Shown piece by piece: positions 42,362 to 51,584 of a DNA stretch of 64,000 nucleotides (positions are counted from its first letter, which is position 1; every line of letters starts with the position of its first letter). Made by a program: the position numbers and the translations under genes. Under the pieces are notes generated by a model. It had not been told where the DNA came from. It saw nothing but the letters and a program-made list of their open reading frames with translations, and did not search any database. Source of the stretch: Pseudooceanicola sp. HF7 (GTDB lineage: Bacteria; Pseudomonadota; Alphaproteobacteria; Rhodobacterales; Rhodobacteraceae); NCBI RefSeq assembly GCF_011806405.1, contig NZ_JAATOW010000003.1:1-64000 (forward strand), in the 5' to 3' direction.

Positions 42362-43405
42362 TCAGGCGTTAAGCGCCTCCAGCCCAAGGGTTTCGAAACG
42401 ATCAAGTTCGGCCACCTCGGCGGCGCTCAGGGCGATGCCGTCGCGCAAGGCGACCTCGCGCGCGGCAAAGCGGCGTTCGGAGGGCAGACGCGCGCCCTGC
42501 AGGCCGAAGGCGGTCAGCAGTTTCTCACCCTCGGCCAGGGGATCACGGCCGCTGCGGGCGGCGAAACGCGCCGGGTCCATGGCCAGGATCAGTGCGCCGT
42601 GGCGCGGCAGCAGGGCACGGCCCTGGGTAAAATCAAGCGCTTCGCGGCTCATGGGTTCGCCCAGCATGGCGCCCGAAAGCAGTTCGATCATGGTCGAGAT
42701 GGCAGAGCCCTTGTGACCGCCGAAAGGCAGCATGGCGCCGGCCAGGGCGACTTCGGGATCGGTGGTGGGCTGGCCGGTTTCATCGACGGCCCAGCCTTCG
42801 GGGATCGGGGTGCCGGCGCGGCGGTGCAGCTCGATCTCGCCCCGGGCGGCGACGCTGGTGGCGAAGTCGAAGACATGCGGATGCGCGCCCGGGCGCGGCC
42901 AGCCGAAGGCCATCGGGTTGGTGCCCAAAAGCGGTGTCGATCCCCCGGCGGGCGCCACGAAGGCATAGCTGGGGCACATCGACAGCGCTGCGAGGCCTTC
43001 TTGCGCCAGGGCTTCCACATCGTGCCACAGCGCGGAGAAATGCAGGCAGTCGCGGATCACCAGCGCCGCCAGCCCCAGCTCTTTCGTGCGCTCGACAAGC
43101 GCGCTGCGCGCGACCTCGAAAGCGGTATTGGAGAAGCCTCCGCGCGCATCAACTTCGACGATTGCGCCCTCGGCAGACTGCAGAAGCGGCGTGGCTTCGA
43201 CCTTGGCATGGCCGGCGGCGATGGCCTGAAGGCAGCCTGCGATCCGGTAGATGCCGTGGGACTTGCAGTTGTCACGCTCGGCATCGGTGATGACATTGGC
43301 CACCGCCTCGGCCTCGGCGCGGGGCAGGCCGCTCTTGAGGAAGATCGCCGTGACCTGGGCGCGCAGCGTTTCGACGGGGATGGCGTGGGGGGCGGGCTGG
43401 GTCAT
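42362..43405 (-). CDS. Ldh-family oxidoreductase (malate/L-lactate dehydrogenase or cyclic-imine reductase type)
   Basis: A 347-residue Ldh_2 protein: SHGIYRIAGCLQAIAAG, NTAFEVARSAL, STPLLGTNPMAFGWPRPG, FDFATSVAARGEI and LPFGGHKGSAISTMIELLSGAML. This NAD(P)-dependent superfamily includes delta1-piperideine/pyrroline-2-carboxylate reductase (DpkA/LhpD). With an epimerase and a D-amino-acid dehydrogenase in the same region, reduction of pyrroline-2-carboxylate to L-proline is the most likely reaction; malate or ureidoglycolate oxidation are alternatives. It is separated from the preceding gene by a perfect palindrome. Confidence 0.85.
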   Translation of the reverse strand: MTQPAPHAIPVETLRAQVTAIFLKSGLPRAEAEAVANVITDAERDNCKSHGIYRIAGCLQAIAAGHAKVEATPLLQSAEGAIVEVDARGGFSNTAFEVARSALVERTKELGLAALVIRDCLHFSALWHDVEALAQEGLAALSMCPSYAFVAPAGGSTPLLGTNPMAFGWPRPGAHPHVFDFATSVAARGEIELHRRAGTPIPEGWAVDETGQPTTDPEVALAGAMLPFGGHKGSAISTMIELLSGAMLGEPMSREALDFTQGRALLPRHGALILAMDPARFAARSGRDPLAEGEKLLTAFGLQGARLPSERRFAAREVALRDGIALSAAEVAELDRFETLGLEALNA

Positions 43406-43505
43406 GGGGCTCTCCGGTGCGGGGTAGGGGTCTTGGTAGGCCGGGTGTGGGGCGTGGTTCCCTGGCCTGAGCGTTCTGTTGGACAGGCAGGCCGGAAGTG
43501 TCCAT

Positions 43506-43531
43506 CCGGCGCTCCCGGCCGGGAGCGCCGG
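43506..43531. terminator. perfect 26-bp palindrome between KGSADH and Ldh-family genes
   Basis: The arm CCGGCGCTCCCGG is followed at once by its exact reverse complement, with no spacer. It lies 40 bases beyond the dehydrogenase stop (43571) and 101 bases before the Ldh start on the minus strand. It could end or process the transcript; a copy of GGCCGGGAGC runs on at 43530-43539, hinting at a small repeat element. Confidence 0.65.
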
Positions 43532-43570
43532 CCGGGAGCAGGTGCATAAGGGCTGTAGGCAGCCCGGGGG

Positions 43571-45100
43571 TCAACCCCCGGAAATCTCTTGCAGGTCTGC
43601 GGGCAGCAGGCTGGCCGGCAGGTTCTGGTAGCAGACCGGACGCAGGAAGCGGCGGATCGCCATGGTGCCCACGGAGGTCGCGCCGAAGTTGGTCGAGGCG
43701 GGATAGGGGCCGCCATGCACCATGGTGTCGCAGACCTCGACCCCGGTGGGGAAGCCGTTGGCCAGCACGCGACCGGCCTTGCGTTCCAGCACCGGCAGGA
43801 GACGGCGGGCGGCCTCTGTGTCTGCCTCGTCCATCTGGAGGGTCGCGGTCAGCTGGCCTTCGAAGCTTTTGGCGACCTTCAGCATCTCATCGGCGTCCTT
43901 GACGGTGATGACCAGGCCAAGTGGGCCGAAGACCTCTTCCGTTAGCACGTGGTTGCCCAGCCAGTCATCGGCAGAGACCTGGAACAGGAAGGGGCGTGCC
44001 TCTCGCGGGGCGGGATCGGAGGTCAGCAGCGCCGTCACCCCCGGCTGGTCGGCCATCTGCGCGGCGCCCTTGGCATAGGCCTCCGCGATGCCTTCGGTCA
44101 GCATGACTTGGCCGCCGGTTTCCGCCAGCGCGGCGCGGGCGGCTTCGATCATCGTATCGGCCTCGGGGCCCTCGATCACCACGGCGATGCCGGGGTTCGT
44201 GCAGAACTGGCCCGCGCCCATGGCAAGCGAGCCAGCCCAGCCCTTGCCCAGCTCTGCGCCACGGGCCTTCACGGCCTCGGGCAGCACGAACATCGGGTTG
44301 ACGGAGCCGAGCTCACCGAAGAAGGGGATCGGCTCTTCGCGTTGTGCGCACAGGTCGAAGAGCGCGCGGCCACCGCCCAGGGAGCCGGTGAAGCCGACGG
44401 CCTTGATCAGAGGGTGTTTCACCAGAGACTGGCCGACGTCACGCTTGCCGCCCTGCACCAGGGAGAAGACGCCCTTCGGCATGCCGGTGGCTTCGATGGC
44501 GGCGTGAATGGCCTCTGCAATGATTTCGGCCGTGCCGGGGTGGGCGCCGTGGCCCTTGACCACGACGGGGCAGCCGGCGGCCAGGGCGCTGGCGGTGTCA
44601 CCCCCGGCGGTGGAAAAGGCGAGCGGGAAGTTCGATGCGCCGAAGACGGCCACGGGACCGATCGGGCGCTGCATCATCCGCAGGTCCGGGCGCGGCGCGG
44701 GCGCGCGATCGGGCAGGGCGGCATCATGGCGGCGGTCCAGGTAGGTGCCGTCCAGCAGGTGCTGGGCGAACATGCGCAGCTGGCCCGTGGTGCGGCCGCG
44801 CTCGCCCTGCAGACGGGCTTCGGGCAGGCCGGTTTCCTGGGTGCCGATGTCGGTGATCGCCTCGGCGCGGGCTTCGATCTGGTCCGCGATGGCATTGAGG
44901 AAGGCGGCGCGTTCGGCGCGCGTGGTGTAGCCGTAGGTCCAGAAGGCTTCTTCCGCGGCCTCGACAGCCTGGTTCACCAGCGCGGGCGTGCCGACGGAGA
45001 AGTCATGCGCCGGTCCATGCGCGGGGGCGGAGCGGAAGGTGGTTTCGCCGGCAGTCCAGGTGCCTGCGATCAGGTGCTTGCCATGGGGTTCAAAGGTCAT
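43571..45100 (-). CDS. alpha-ketoglutarate-semialdehyde (2,5-dioxovalerate) dehydrogenase
   Basis: A 509-residue ALDH of the KGSADH (type II/III) branch: N157 in GASNFPLAFS, E263 in FFGELGSVNP, and catalytic C300 in GAGQFCTNPG. The branch-specific features are the GELGSVNP motif and an N-terminus without a leader. It oxidises 2-oxoglutarate semialdehyde to 2-oxoglutarate, the last step in catabolism of 4-hydroxyproline, L-arabinose or glucarate. The presence of hydroxyproline epimerase, D-amino-acid dehydrogenase and DapA-family genes at 55.5-58.8 kb favours the hydroxyproline route. Confidence 0.9.
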   Translation of the reverse strand: MTFEPHGKHLIAGTWTAGETTFRSAPAHGPAHDFSVGTPALVNQAVEAAEEAFWTYGYTTRAERAAFLNAIADQIEARAEAITDIGTQETGLPEARLQGERGRTTGQLRMFAQHLLDGTYLDRRHDAALPDRAPAPRPDLRMMQRPIGPVAVFGASNFPLAFSTAGGDTASALAAGCPVVVKGHGAHPGTAEIIAEAIHAAIEATGMPKGVFSLVQGGKRDVGQSLVKHPLIKAVGFTGSLGGGRALFDLCAQREEPIPFFGELGSVNPMFVLPEAVKARGAELGKGWAGSLAMGAGQFCTNPGIAVVIEGPEADTMIEAARAALAETGGQVMLTEGIAEAYAKGAAQMADQPGVTALLTSDPAPREARPFLFQVSADDWLGNHVLTEEVFGPLGLVITVKDADEMLKVAKSFEGQLTATLQMDEADTEAARRLLPVLERKAGRVLANGFPTGVEVCDTMVHGGPYPASTNFGATSVGTMAIRRFLRPVCYQNLPASLLPADLQEISGG

Positions 45101-45141
45101 GTTCGCCTCCTTTTAGGCGGGCCTGGGGCCCGGAGTGAAGG

Positions 45142-45168
45142 AAGCCGCCCCCGGGGTGGGGGCGGCTT
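45142..45168 (-). terminator. perfect 11-bp hairpin after hyuB
   Basis: AAGCCGCCCCC pairs with GGGGGCGGCTT around GGGGT between the HyuB stop (45193) and the KGSADH start (45100). No T-run follows in the minus direction, so it may stop some transcription or protect the upstream message. Confidence 0.65.
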
Positions 45169-45192
45169 GCGGTATTTCGTGTTTAATCGGGA

Positions 45193-46851
45193 TCAGGCCT
45201 CGTAGCCGTAGACCTCTTTTGCCCGTTCCGGGGTCAGGTAGCCGTTGCGCAGATCGCTTTCGATCGCGTCACGGCTGCGCTTGGCAGGCTCGCCGTAGCC
45301 GCCGCCGTTGCCGGTGACCACGCGGATCACGTCGCCCTTGTTGACCTGCAGATTGGTCGCGAAGGAGAAGCGTTCCGTGCCGCCGTCGCGGCGCAGCACC
45401 TCGACGTAGTTGACCGAGCCGTCCAGCCCGCCCGAGGCGCCCCAGGGCGCGATCCGGTTGCGGGTGTAGCCGACCGACAGGAAGTTGTTGTCGGCACGCA
45501 CGCGGTAGTGGGTTTCGATCCCCTTGCCGCCGCGCCACTGGCCTTCGCCGCCCGGTTCGCTGTTCAGCGCGACCTGGTCGACGCCCAGGCCATATCGGGC
45601 CTCGGCGACCTCGGCGGGGCAGTTGAAGGTTTCGCCGTGGAAGCCCGAGAACTGGCCCGACACGCCGTCGGAGCCTTCCCAGGCGCCCCAGCCGCCAACC
45701 TGCGGTTCCACGATGGTGTAGTGGCGCCCGGTTTCAGGGTGCGGGCCGCCCACGTTGGTGCCACAGATCGAGGCGAAGTTGCCGGCGGGCACGACGCCGG
45801 GGAAGTGATGGGCCAGCGCGCGCAGGATCATGTCGAACAGACGGATCTCGACCTCGGAGTAATAGCCAAGCGCGCCTGGAGCCTCGACGTGGTAGATGGT
45901 GCCGGGCTTGGTCACCACCTTCAGTGGCTTGAAGAAACCGCCGTTGCCGGGGGCGTCGGGATCGGTGAAGTCCTTGAAGGCCAGCTGAACGGCGATCTCC
46001 GTGCCCTCACGCGAACAGTTGAGCGAGCCCGACTGCGCCGGGTTGTCCGTCAGATCGACGATGAATTCGTCTTCGGTGATCGTGAGCTTTAGTGTGTGGA
46101 TCGCGCCCGAGTCCTGCTCTTCGGAGAAAGCATAGGTGCCGTGCGGGATCTCCTTGATCGCGGCACGGGCCCGGCGTTCGCCCAGGTCCATGTAGTCCTG
46201 AACCGCGGCCTCATAGGTGTCGGCACCGTATTTCTTCACCAGTTCAAGCACCCGGCGCTCGCCGATCCGCAGGCCGGCGATACCGGCCCAGAGATCGCCG
46301 TGCAGGTAGTCGGGCAGGCGCGAGTTGATCTTGAGGATGTCGAAGACCGCGTCGTTCTGCATCCCTTCCATGAAGAGTTTCACGGCCGGAATACGCACAC
46401 CTTCCTGGAAGATCTCCGTCGCCTCGGAGGACATGGAGCCGGGCACGTTGCCGCCCACGTCGTTCCAGTGGGCGATGTTGGCCACCCAGGCGATCAGCTT
46501 GCCCTCATGGAACACCGGCTGCGCCAGCACCATGTCGTTCAAGTGGGTCACGCCGCCGTAATAGGGATCGTTGGAGGCAAAGACATCGCCTTCGCGGATC
46601 TCTTCCAGCGGGAATTTCTTCAGGATACCCATGATCGCCTTGTCGAGCACCCCGATGAAGGCTGGGATGCCCGCGCCCGAAGCGGCGATTTCGCCCTGCG
46701 GGTTCAGGATCGAGGTCGACAGGTCGAGCACCTCGTAGATGATCGCGCTCATCGAGGTCTTCACCTGGGCATAGAACATCTCGTCCGCGATGGCTTCCAG
46801 CGCGTTCTGGATGATGTCGAAGGTGACGGGATCGTAGGTCTTGTCCGTCAT
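45193..46851 (-). CDS. hyuB: hydantoinase B/oxoprolinase family protein
   Basis: A 552-residue HyuB-type subunit: the opening DPVTFDIIQNALEAIADEMFYAQVKTSMSAII, the SNDPYYGGVTHLNDM motif, and the glycine-rich end GEGQWRGGKGIE and GGGYGEPAKR, all typical. It acts with HyuA in ATP-dependent opening of a cyclic amide (hydantoin, 5-oxoproline or similar). The gap to hyuA is 3 bases. Confidence 0.9.
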   Translation of the reverse strand: MTDKTYDPVTFDIIQNALEAIADEMFYAQVKTSMSAIIYEVLDLSTSILNPQGEIAASGAGIPAFIGVLDKAIMGILKKFPLEEIREGDVFASNDPYYGGVTHLNDMVLAQPVFHEGKLIAWVANIAHWNDVGGNVPGSMSSEATEIFQEGVRIPAVKLFMEGMQNDAVFDILKINSRLPDYLHGDLWAGIAGLRIGERRVLELVKKYGADTYEAAVQDYMDLGERRARAAIKEIPHGTYAFSEEQDSGAIHTLKLTITEDEFIVDLTDNPAQSGSLNCSREGTEIAVQLAFKDFTDPDAPGNGGFFKPLKVVTKPGTIYHVEAPGALGYYSEVEIRLFDMILRALAHHFPGVVPAGNFASICGTNVGGPHPETGRHYTIVEPQVGGWGAWEGSDGVSGQFSGFHGETFNCPAEVAEARYGLGVDQVALNSEPGGEGQWRGGKGIETHYRVRADNNFLSVGYTRNRIAPWGASGGLDGSVNYVEVLRRDGGTERFSFATNLQVNKGDVIRVVTGNGGGYGEPAKRSRDAIESDLRNGYLTPERAKEVYGYEA

Positions 46852-46854
46852 GGC

Positions 46855-48936
46855 TCAGCCCTCTTCCTTGGTACGCGTCTCGATATGCGTGTTGCCGAAG
46901 TCGTCGATATGGACGCGGTTGGCGGGGTGGACGACGATTGTCGTGCCCGGATCCTCGATCACGGCGGGGCCGTGGAAGGACATGCCGGGTTCGAACTTCG
47001 TACTGTCGTAGATGGTCGCCTCGTGCTCGCCCTCGGTGGCGTAGTCGACCATGCGCTTGCCCTTCACGGCGTCTTCCAGCTTCGCGCCCGTCTTCGGCAG
47101 CGGCACCAGTTCCAGCTTGCCGACCTCGGAGGAGGCGATCAGGTGGATGCCGATGATCTCGACGCCCGCGGTCAGCCGGTACGTGTATTCGCGTTCGTAG
47201 ATTTCGTGGAACTCTGCCAGCATCTTTTCCATCACCTCTTCGGTGATGGGGCCGGCGGGCACCGGGACCTCTACCGCGAATTCCTGGTTCTGGTAACGGC
47301 AGCGCACCAGCGGTTCGCATGTGACCTTGTCGGCGGCCACGCCTTCGCGGGCGTATTCCTCACACGCCTGGTCCATGGTTGCGCTGAGCAGCTCATCCAG
47401 TCCTTCGCGGTCCTTGCCGTCCATCAGGCGGGTGACGAAGTAGTCGCGCCGCAGGTCGGACATCATCATGCCCCAGGCCGAGAAGACCGGCGCGCCGCGC
47501 GGCACGACGACCTTCTTGACGCCCAGCTCCTGGCCAAGGGCGACGCCATGCATCGGGCCGCCGCCGCCGAAGACCACCAGGGTGAAGTCGCGCGGGTCGT
47601 AGCCCCGGTTGACCGAGACAAGCTTCAGCGCGTTGACCATGTTGGAGTTGGCGATCCGCACGATGCCGCGCGCGACGTCCTGGGGCGTGTTGCCCATGCG
47701 CTCGGCCAGCTTGCCAAGGGCATTGTCCAGCGCGGGCAGGTCGGCTTCGACCGTGCCGCCGCAGAAGTAGTCCTTGTTGATCCGGCCAAGGGCCAGGTTG
47801 GCATCCGTGGTGGTCGCGTTTACGCCGCCACGACCATAGGCCGCCGGGCCGGGGGTGGAGCCGGAGGAATGCGGACCCACGTGCAGCTTGTCGAAATCGT
47901 CGACCCAGGCGATGGAGCCGCCGCCGTTGCCGATTTCGACCAGATCCACGACGGGCACCATGATCGGGTAGCCGGCGGATTTGCGGTCACGCTCGATCCA
48001 GTAATCGGTCTTGATGGTGCCCTGGTTGTTTTCGATCAGGGAGCACTTGGCCGTGGTCCCGCCGATGTCGAGCGCCAGGATGTTGGGCTCGCCTATGATG
48101 CGGCCCAGCTCGGCCGCGCCCCAGAAGCCCGACGCGGGGCCGCTTTCGACCATGGTGATCGGCACGGCCTTGATCGCCTCGACGGAGCCGACGCCACAGT
48201 TGGACTGCATGATGAACATCTGGCCCTTGTAGCCCTTGTCCGTCAGGCCGCTTTCCAGCTTTTCCAGGTAGCGCTGCGCCTTGGGCTGCACATAGGCGGA
48301 AAGGATCGCGGTGTTGGTGCGCTCGTATTCGCGCCATTCGCGGGTGATCTGGTGGCTGGCGACCACGGTGACCTCGGGCCAGCGGGATTCGATCTCTGCC
48401 TTCAGGGCTGCCTCGTGCGCGGGGTTGGCGTAGGCGTGCAGCAGGCTGATTGCGATGGCCTCGATGCCTTCCGCGCGGAAGAGATCCAGCGTTTCATCGA
48501 GAGTGGAGAGGTCGAGCGGCGTGACCTCCTGGCCCTGGTAGTCCATTCGGCCCGTGATCTCGTGGCGCAGGTAGCGTTCCACGAAGGGGGCGGGCTTGGG
48601 GTACTTCAGGTTGAAGAAATCAGGGCGGTTGCCGCGCCCGATCTCGATCGCGTCGCGGAAGCCCTTGGTGGTGATCAGGCCGACCTTGGCGCCCTTGCGC
48701 TCTGTCAGGGCGTTGATGACCACGGTGGTGCCATGGGCGAAGAAATCGACCGTTTCGATATCGACGCCGGCCTTGTCCAGCACGTTGAGCACGCCCTTTT
48801 CGAAATCGGGCGGCGTGGTGTCGGACTTGTCGGTGCGGACGGTCTGGACGCCGGTCTTCAGGTCGGTCTCAAAATAGACGAGGTCGGTGAATGTGCCGCC
48901 GACATCGGTTGAAACGCGGGTAATCTTGTCAGTCAT
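46855..48936 (-). CDS. hyuA: hydantoinase A/5-oxoprolinase family protein
   Basis: A 693-residue HyuA-type subunit with the ATP-binding acetate/sugar-kinase-like motifs: N-terminal STDVGGTFTDLVYFE (phosphate loop) and LALDIGGTTAKCSLIE, and the metal-site region GGGSIAWVD and GPAAYGRGG. HyuA and HyuB together hydrolyse a ring amide using ATP. Placement in one operon with a sugar-type ABC importer and upstream of KGSADH suggests that the imported compound is a cyclic amide or is made into one; the true substrate is unknown. Confidence 0.9.
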   Translation of the reverse strand: MTDKITRVSTDVGGTFTDLVYFETDLKTGVQTVRTDKSDTTPPDFEKGVLNVLDKAGVDIETVDFFAHGTTVVINALTERKGAKVGLITTKGFRDAIEIGRGNRPDFFNLKYPKPAPFVERYLRHEITGRMDYQGQEVTPLDLSTLDETLDLFRAEGIEAIAISLLHAYANPAHEAALKAEIESRWPEVTVVASHQITREWREYERTNTAILSAYVQPKAQRYLEKLESGLTDKGYKGQMFIMQSNCGVGSVEAIKAVPITMVESGPASGFWGAAELGRIIGEPNILALDIGGTTAKCSLIENNQGTIKTDYWIERDRKSAGYPIMVPVVDLVEIGNGGGSIAWVDDFDKLHVGPHSSGSTPGPAAYGRGGVNATTTDANLALGRINKDYFCGGTVEADLPALDNALGKLAERMGNTPQDVARGIVRIANSNMVNALKLVSVNRGYDPRDFTLVVFGGGGPMHGVALGQELGVKKVVVPRGAPVFSAWGMMMSDLRRDYFVTRLMDGKDREGLDELLSATMDQACEEYAREGVAADKVTCEPLVRCRYQNQEFAVEVPVPAGPITEEVMEKMLAEFHEIYEREYTYRLTAGVEIIGIHLIASSEVGKLELVPLPKTGAKLEDAVKGKRMVDYATEGEHEATIYDSTKFEPGMSFHGPAVIEDPGTTIVVHPANRVHIDDFGNTHIETRTKEEG

Positions 48937-48966
48937 TTTAGGTTCTCTGTTCCAGTTCAGCGGCCG

Positions 48967-49932
48967 TCAGCGGCGACGGCTGCCCGATGCGGCCAGCGCC
49001 ACGGCAATCACGATGATCACGCCGGTGGTCAGGTCCTTGAAGAAGGGGTTCACGTTCAGGATGTTGAAGCCGTTGTTGATCAGCGCCATCAGCAGGACAC
49101 CCGCGACGGACCGCCAGACAGCGCCGGCGCCGCCCATGATCGAGGTGCCGCCCAGGATCACGGCCGCGATGGCCTCGAACTCCATGCCGGTGCCAGCCTG
49201 GGGTTCGGCCATGGAGATCCGGGACACGGCGATCACACCGGCCAGGCCCGCGGCCATGCCGCAGAGCGAGAAGGTCATGATCTTGACCAGGTTGGTGCGG
49301 ATGCCGGACAGGATCGCCGCCTCTTCGTTGCCGCCCACGGCATAGACGCGCCGCCCGAAGGTGGTGCGGTTGAGCAGGATCATGAAGATCACCATGAAGG
49401 CCAGCAGGACGATGACGGCGATGTTGACCACGCCGATGCGGCCCCGGCCCAGCCAGGAGAACTCCGCGATTCGCACGGGGATCAGGGAGCCATCGGTCAC
49501 CAGGATGGCGATGCCGCGATAGACAAGGCTGGTGGCCAGGGTGACCAGGAAGGAATGGACCCCGAAGCCGGTGATGATGATCCCGTTCACCGCGCCCAGC
49601 AGCAGGCCGATCAGCGGCCCGGCGAAGATCGCCATGTAGGGATCCACGTTGATCGCGATCCAGCCCGCCGAAACGGAGGCAACGCCGAAGATGGCGCCGG
49701 TGGACAGGTCGAAGCCGCCGCCGATGATCACCAGCGTCAGCGCGCAGGCGATGATTGCGAGTGGCGCGGACTGGTTGAGGATGTTCAGCAGGTTGCGGGC
49801 GGTCAGGAAGTTGTCCGAGATCAGGCTGAGCCCTATCAGAAGGACTGCGATGATCACCAGGACCCCGTATTCACGGGCGAAATCGCCCACGGACATACGG
49901 TTGGCGCGGGAGTTGGTCTGAGCGGTGCTCAT
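48967..49932 (-). CDS. sugar-type ABC transporter permease (RbsC-like)
   Basis: A 321-residue BPD_transp_2 permease with about ten TM segments and the motifs GGGFDLSTGAIFGVASV, GVHSFLVTLATSLVYRG, GRRVYAVGGNEEAAILSGI and AAVILGGTSIMGGAG. It forms the inner-membrane channel, and its start overlaps the ATPase stop (ATGA at 49929). Confidence 0.92.
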   Translation of the reverse strand: MSTAQTNSRANRMSVGDFAREYGVLVIIAVLLIGLSLISDNFLTARNLLNILNQSAPLAIIACALTLVIIGGGFDLSTGAIFGVASVSAGWIAINVDPYMAIFAGPLIGLLLGAVNGIIITGFGVHSFLVTLATSLVYRGIAILVTDGSLIPVRIAEFSWLGRGRIGVVNIAVIVLLAFMVIFMILLNRTTFGRRVYAVGGNEEAAILSGIRTNLVKIMTFSLCGMAAGLAGVIAVSRISMAEPQAGTGMEFEAIAAVILGGTSIMGGAGAVWRSVAGVLLMALINNGFNILNVNPFFKDLTTGVIIVIAVALAASGSRRR

Positions 49933-51470
49933 GCTTGGGGGACCTCCTTGATGCGGGGGGCTGAGCCCTGTTCTTGGAAGATACGGTTCAGGGCGTCTTC
50001 CACCGTGAGGGTGCGGCAGTCGGCTTCGGCGAAGATACGACCGTCGTTCATGAGGTAGCCGCGATGGGACAGGTTGATGACTTCCTCCAGTTCGGAGGAG
50101 ATAAGCAGAACGGCGACGCCGGCTGCGGCCATTTCGACGATGAACTCATGGATGCGCTGGCGCGCGCCGATGTCGACGCCGCGGCTGGGTTCATCCAGGA
50201 TCAGCAGGCGGGGCTTTTCCACCGCCCACTTGGAAAGCAGCACCTTCTGCTGGTTGCCGCCCGAATAGAAGGCGACCTCTCCGTCGACCTTGCCGGGGAC
50301 GATGCCGAAGTGGTCGATCATCCGCTGGGTGCGTTCGCGTTCGCGGGCCTTGTTGATGAAACCGAAGCTGGCGATGCTGCCCAGCGAGGCAAGCGAGATG
50401 TTGGGCCGGGTCACCTGGGTCAGCACGAGGCCCTGCTTGCGCCGGTCCTCCGGCACCAGGGCGATGCCCTGGGCAATGGCCGAGCGTACGCTGAGGCGCC
50501 CGTTCTGCTGGGACTGGCCGTTGACGGCATAGCTGCCTTCGGTGATCGGATCGGCACCGAACAGCGCCCGGCCCACTTCGGAGCGGCCGGCCCCGACAAG
50601 GCCGATCAGGCCCACGATCTCACCCGGGCGCACCTTGAGCGAAATGTCCGAAAGCCCGGTCGCGGTGGAGACGTTCTGCATTTCCACCACGGGGGGCATG
50701 TTTTGCGCGGGGGCGGCCGGCAGGGCGGGCCAGATGATCTCTGACGCCTGGCCGAGCATGGAATCCACCAGGCTCTGCTTGGTCTCGCCGGCGATCTCGT
50801 CCGTGCGGATGACCTTGCCGTCCCGCATGACCGTCACGCGGTCGCAATTGGCGATGATGTGATCAAGGAAGTGGCTGACGTAGATCACCGTCACGTCGCG
50901 GGCTTTCAGCCGGGCGATCAGCTGGTGAAGGCGGTCGGCCTCGTCCTCGGTCAGGGAGGAAGTCGGCTCATCCATGATGATGACCTGCGCGTCGCGGGCG
51001 ATGGCGCGCATGATCTCGACCTTCTGGCGTTCGGCGATGCGCATGTCGGCGATGCGCCTGTTGGGGTCCAGGCCGAAGTCGCAGGTTTCCTCCAGCGCGT
51101 GAAAGCGGTCCAGGTCCCCCTTGCGCAGGAAGCCGCCGGTACTGCTTTCAAGGCCGAGGAAGACGTTTTCCAGCACCGTCAGCTCCGGGACAAGCTGCAG
51201 TTCTTGGTGGATCATGGCGATGCCGCGCCCCAAGGCATCCCTGGGTGAAAAGCGGGTCACGGGCTGTCCGAAGAGCTCTACAGTGCCTTCATCGGCGGAA
51301 TAATAGCCGCCGACGATCTTGCCGACGCTCGATTTGCCCGCGCCGTTTTCGCCGACCAGGGCGTGAACGGAGCCCTTTTTGAAGTCGATCGTGATGTCAT
51401 CCAGAATGCGCGTTCCGCCGAAGCTTTTTGCAACACCCCGGACGCGCACGGCGATGTCCGTACCGGTCAT
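49929..51470 (-). CDS. sugar-type ABC transporter ATPase, double-domain (RbsA-like)
   Basis: A 513-residue fused ATPase. Domain 1 has Walker A GENGAGKSS, a signature region with IAERQKVEIMRAIA and Walker B VIIMDEPTSSL. Domain 2 has the degenerate Walker A GLVGAGRSEVG and signature YSGGNQQKVLLSKW, as usual in RbsA proteins. The ATG at 51470 is chosen; an open frame continues upstream to 51572, but AAGGAA precedes this ATG. Confidence 0.92.
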   Translation of the reverse strand: MTGTDIAVRVRGVAKSFGGTRILDDITIDFKKGSVHALVGENGAGKSSVGKIVGGYYSADEGTVELFGQPVTRFSPRDALGRGIAMIHQELQLVPELTVLENVFLGLESSTGGFLRKGDLDRFHALEETCDFGLDPNRRIADMRIAERQKVEIMRAIARDAQVIIMDEPTSSLTEDEADRLHQLIARLKARDVTVIYVSHFLDHIIANCDRVTVMRDGKVIRTDEIAGETKQSLVDSMLGQASEIIWPALPAAPAQNMPPVVEMQNVSTATGLSDISLKVRPGEIVGLIGLVGAGRSEVGRALFGADPITEGSYAVNGQSQQNGRLSVRSAIAQGIALVPEDRRKQGLVLTQVTRPNISLASLGSIASFGFINKARERERTQRMIDHFGIVPGKVDGEVAFYSGGNQQKVLLSKWAVEKPRLLILDEPSRGVDIGARQRIHEFIVEMAAAGVAVLLISSELEEVINLSHRGYLMNDGRIFAEADCRTLTVEDALNRIFQEQGSAPRIKEVPQA

Positions 51471-51547
51471 GGCATTCCTTTCCAGTTGTGCGATCTTACG
51501 GCCGCTACGCCTGCCCGGGGCGGATGCGCCACGCCGGATCTGCGAAG

Positions 51548-51570
51548 GGGGCGCGACAGTGCCGCGCCCC
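51548..51570 (-). terminator. 8-bp hairpin after the sugar-type binding protein (attenuator)
   Basis: GGGGCGCG and CGCGCCCC pair around ACAGTGC in the 114-base gap between the binding-protein stop (51585) and the ATPase start. Confidence 0.55.
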
Positions 51571-51584
51571 ATCGTTTGCCGGGC

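Noticed and set aside
42362-43405. calling the Ldh-family gene a malate dehydrogenase outright
   Set aside because: The superfamily covers several reactions; the genomic context fits a cyclic-imine reductase better, so only a family-level call is made.
46096-48912. 938-codon plus-strand open frame
   Set aside because: It is the antisense shadow of hyuA and hyuB in GC-rich DNA; composition is low-complexity (His/Asp/Val/Gly-rich), there is no family motif, and the minus-strand genes are unambiguous.
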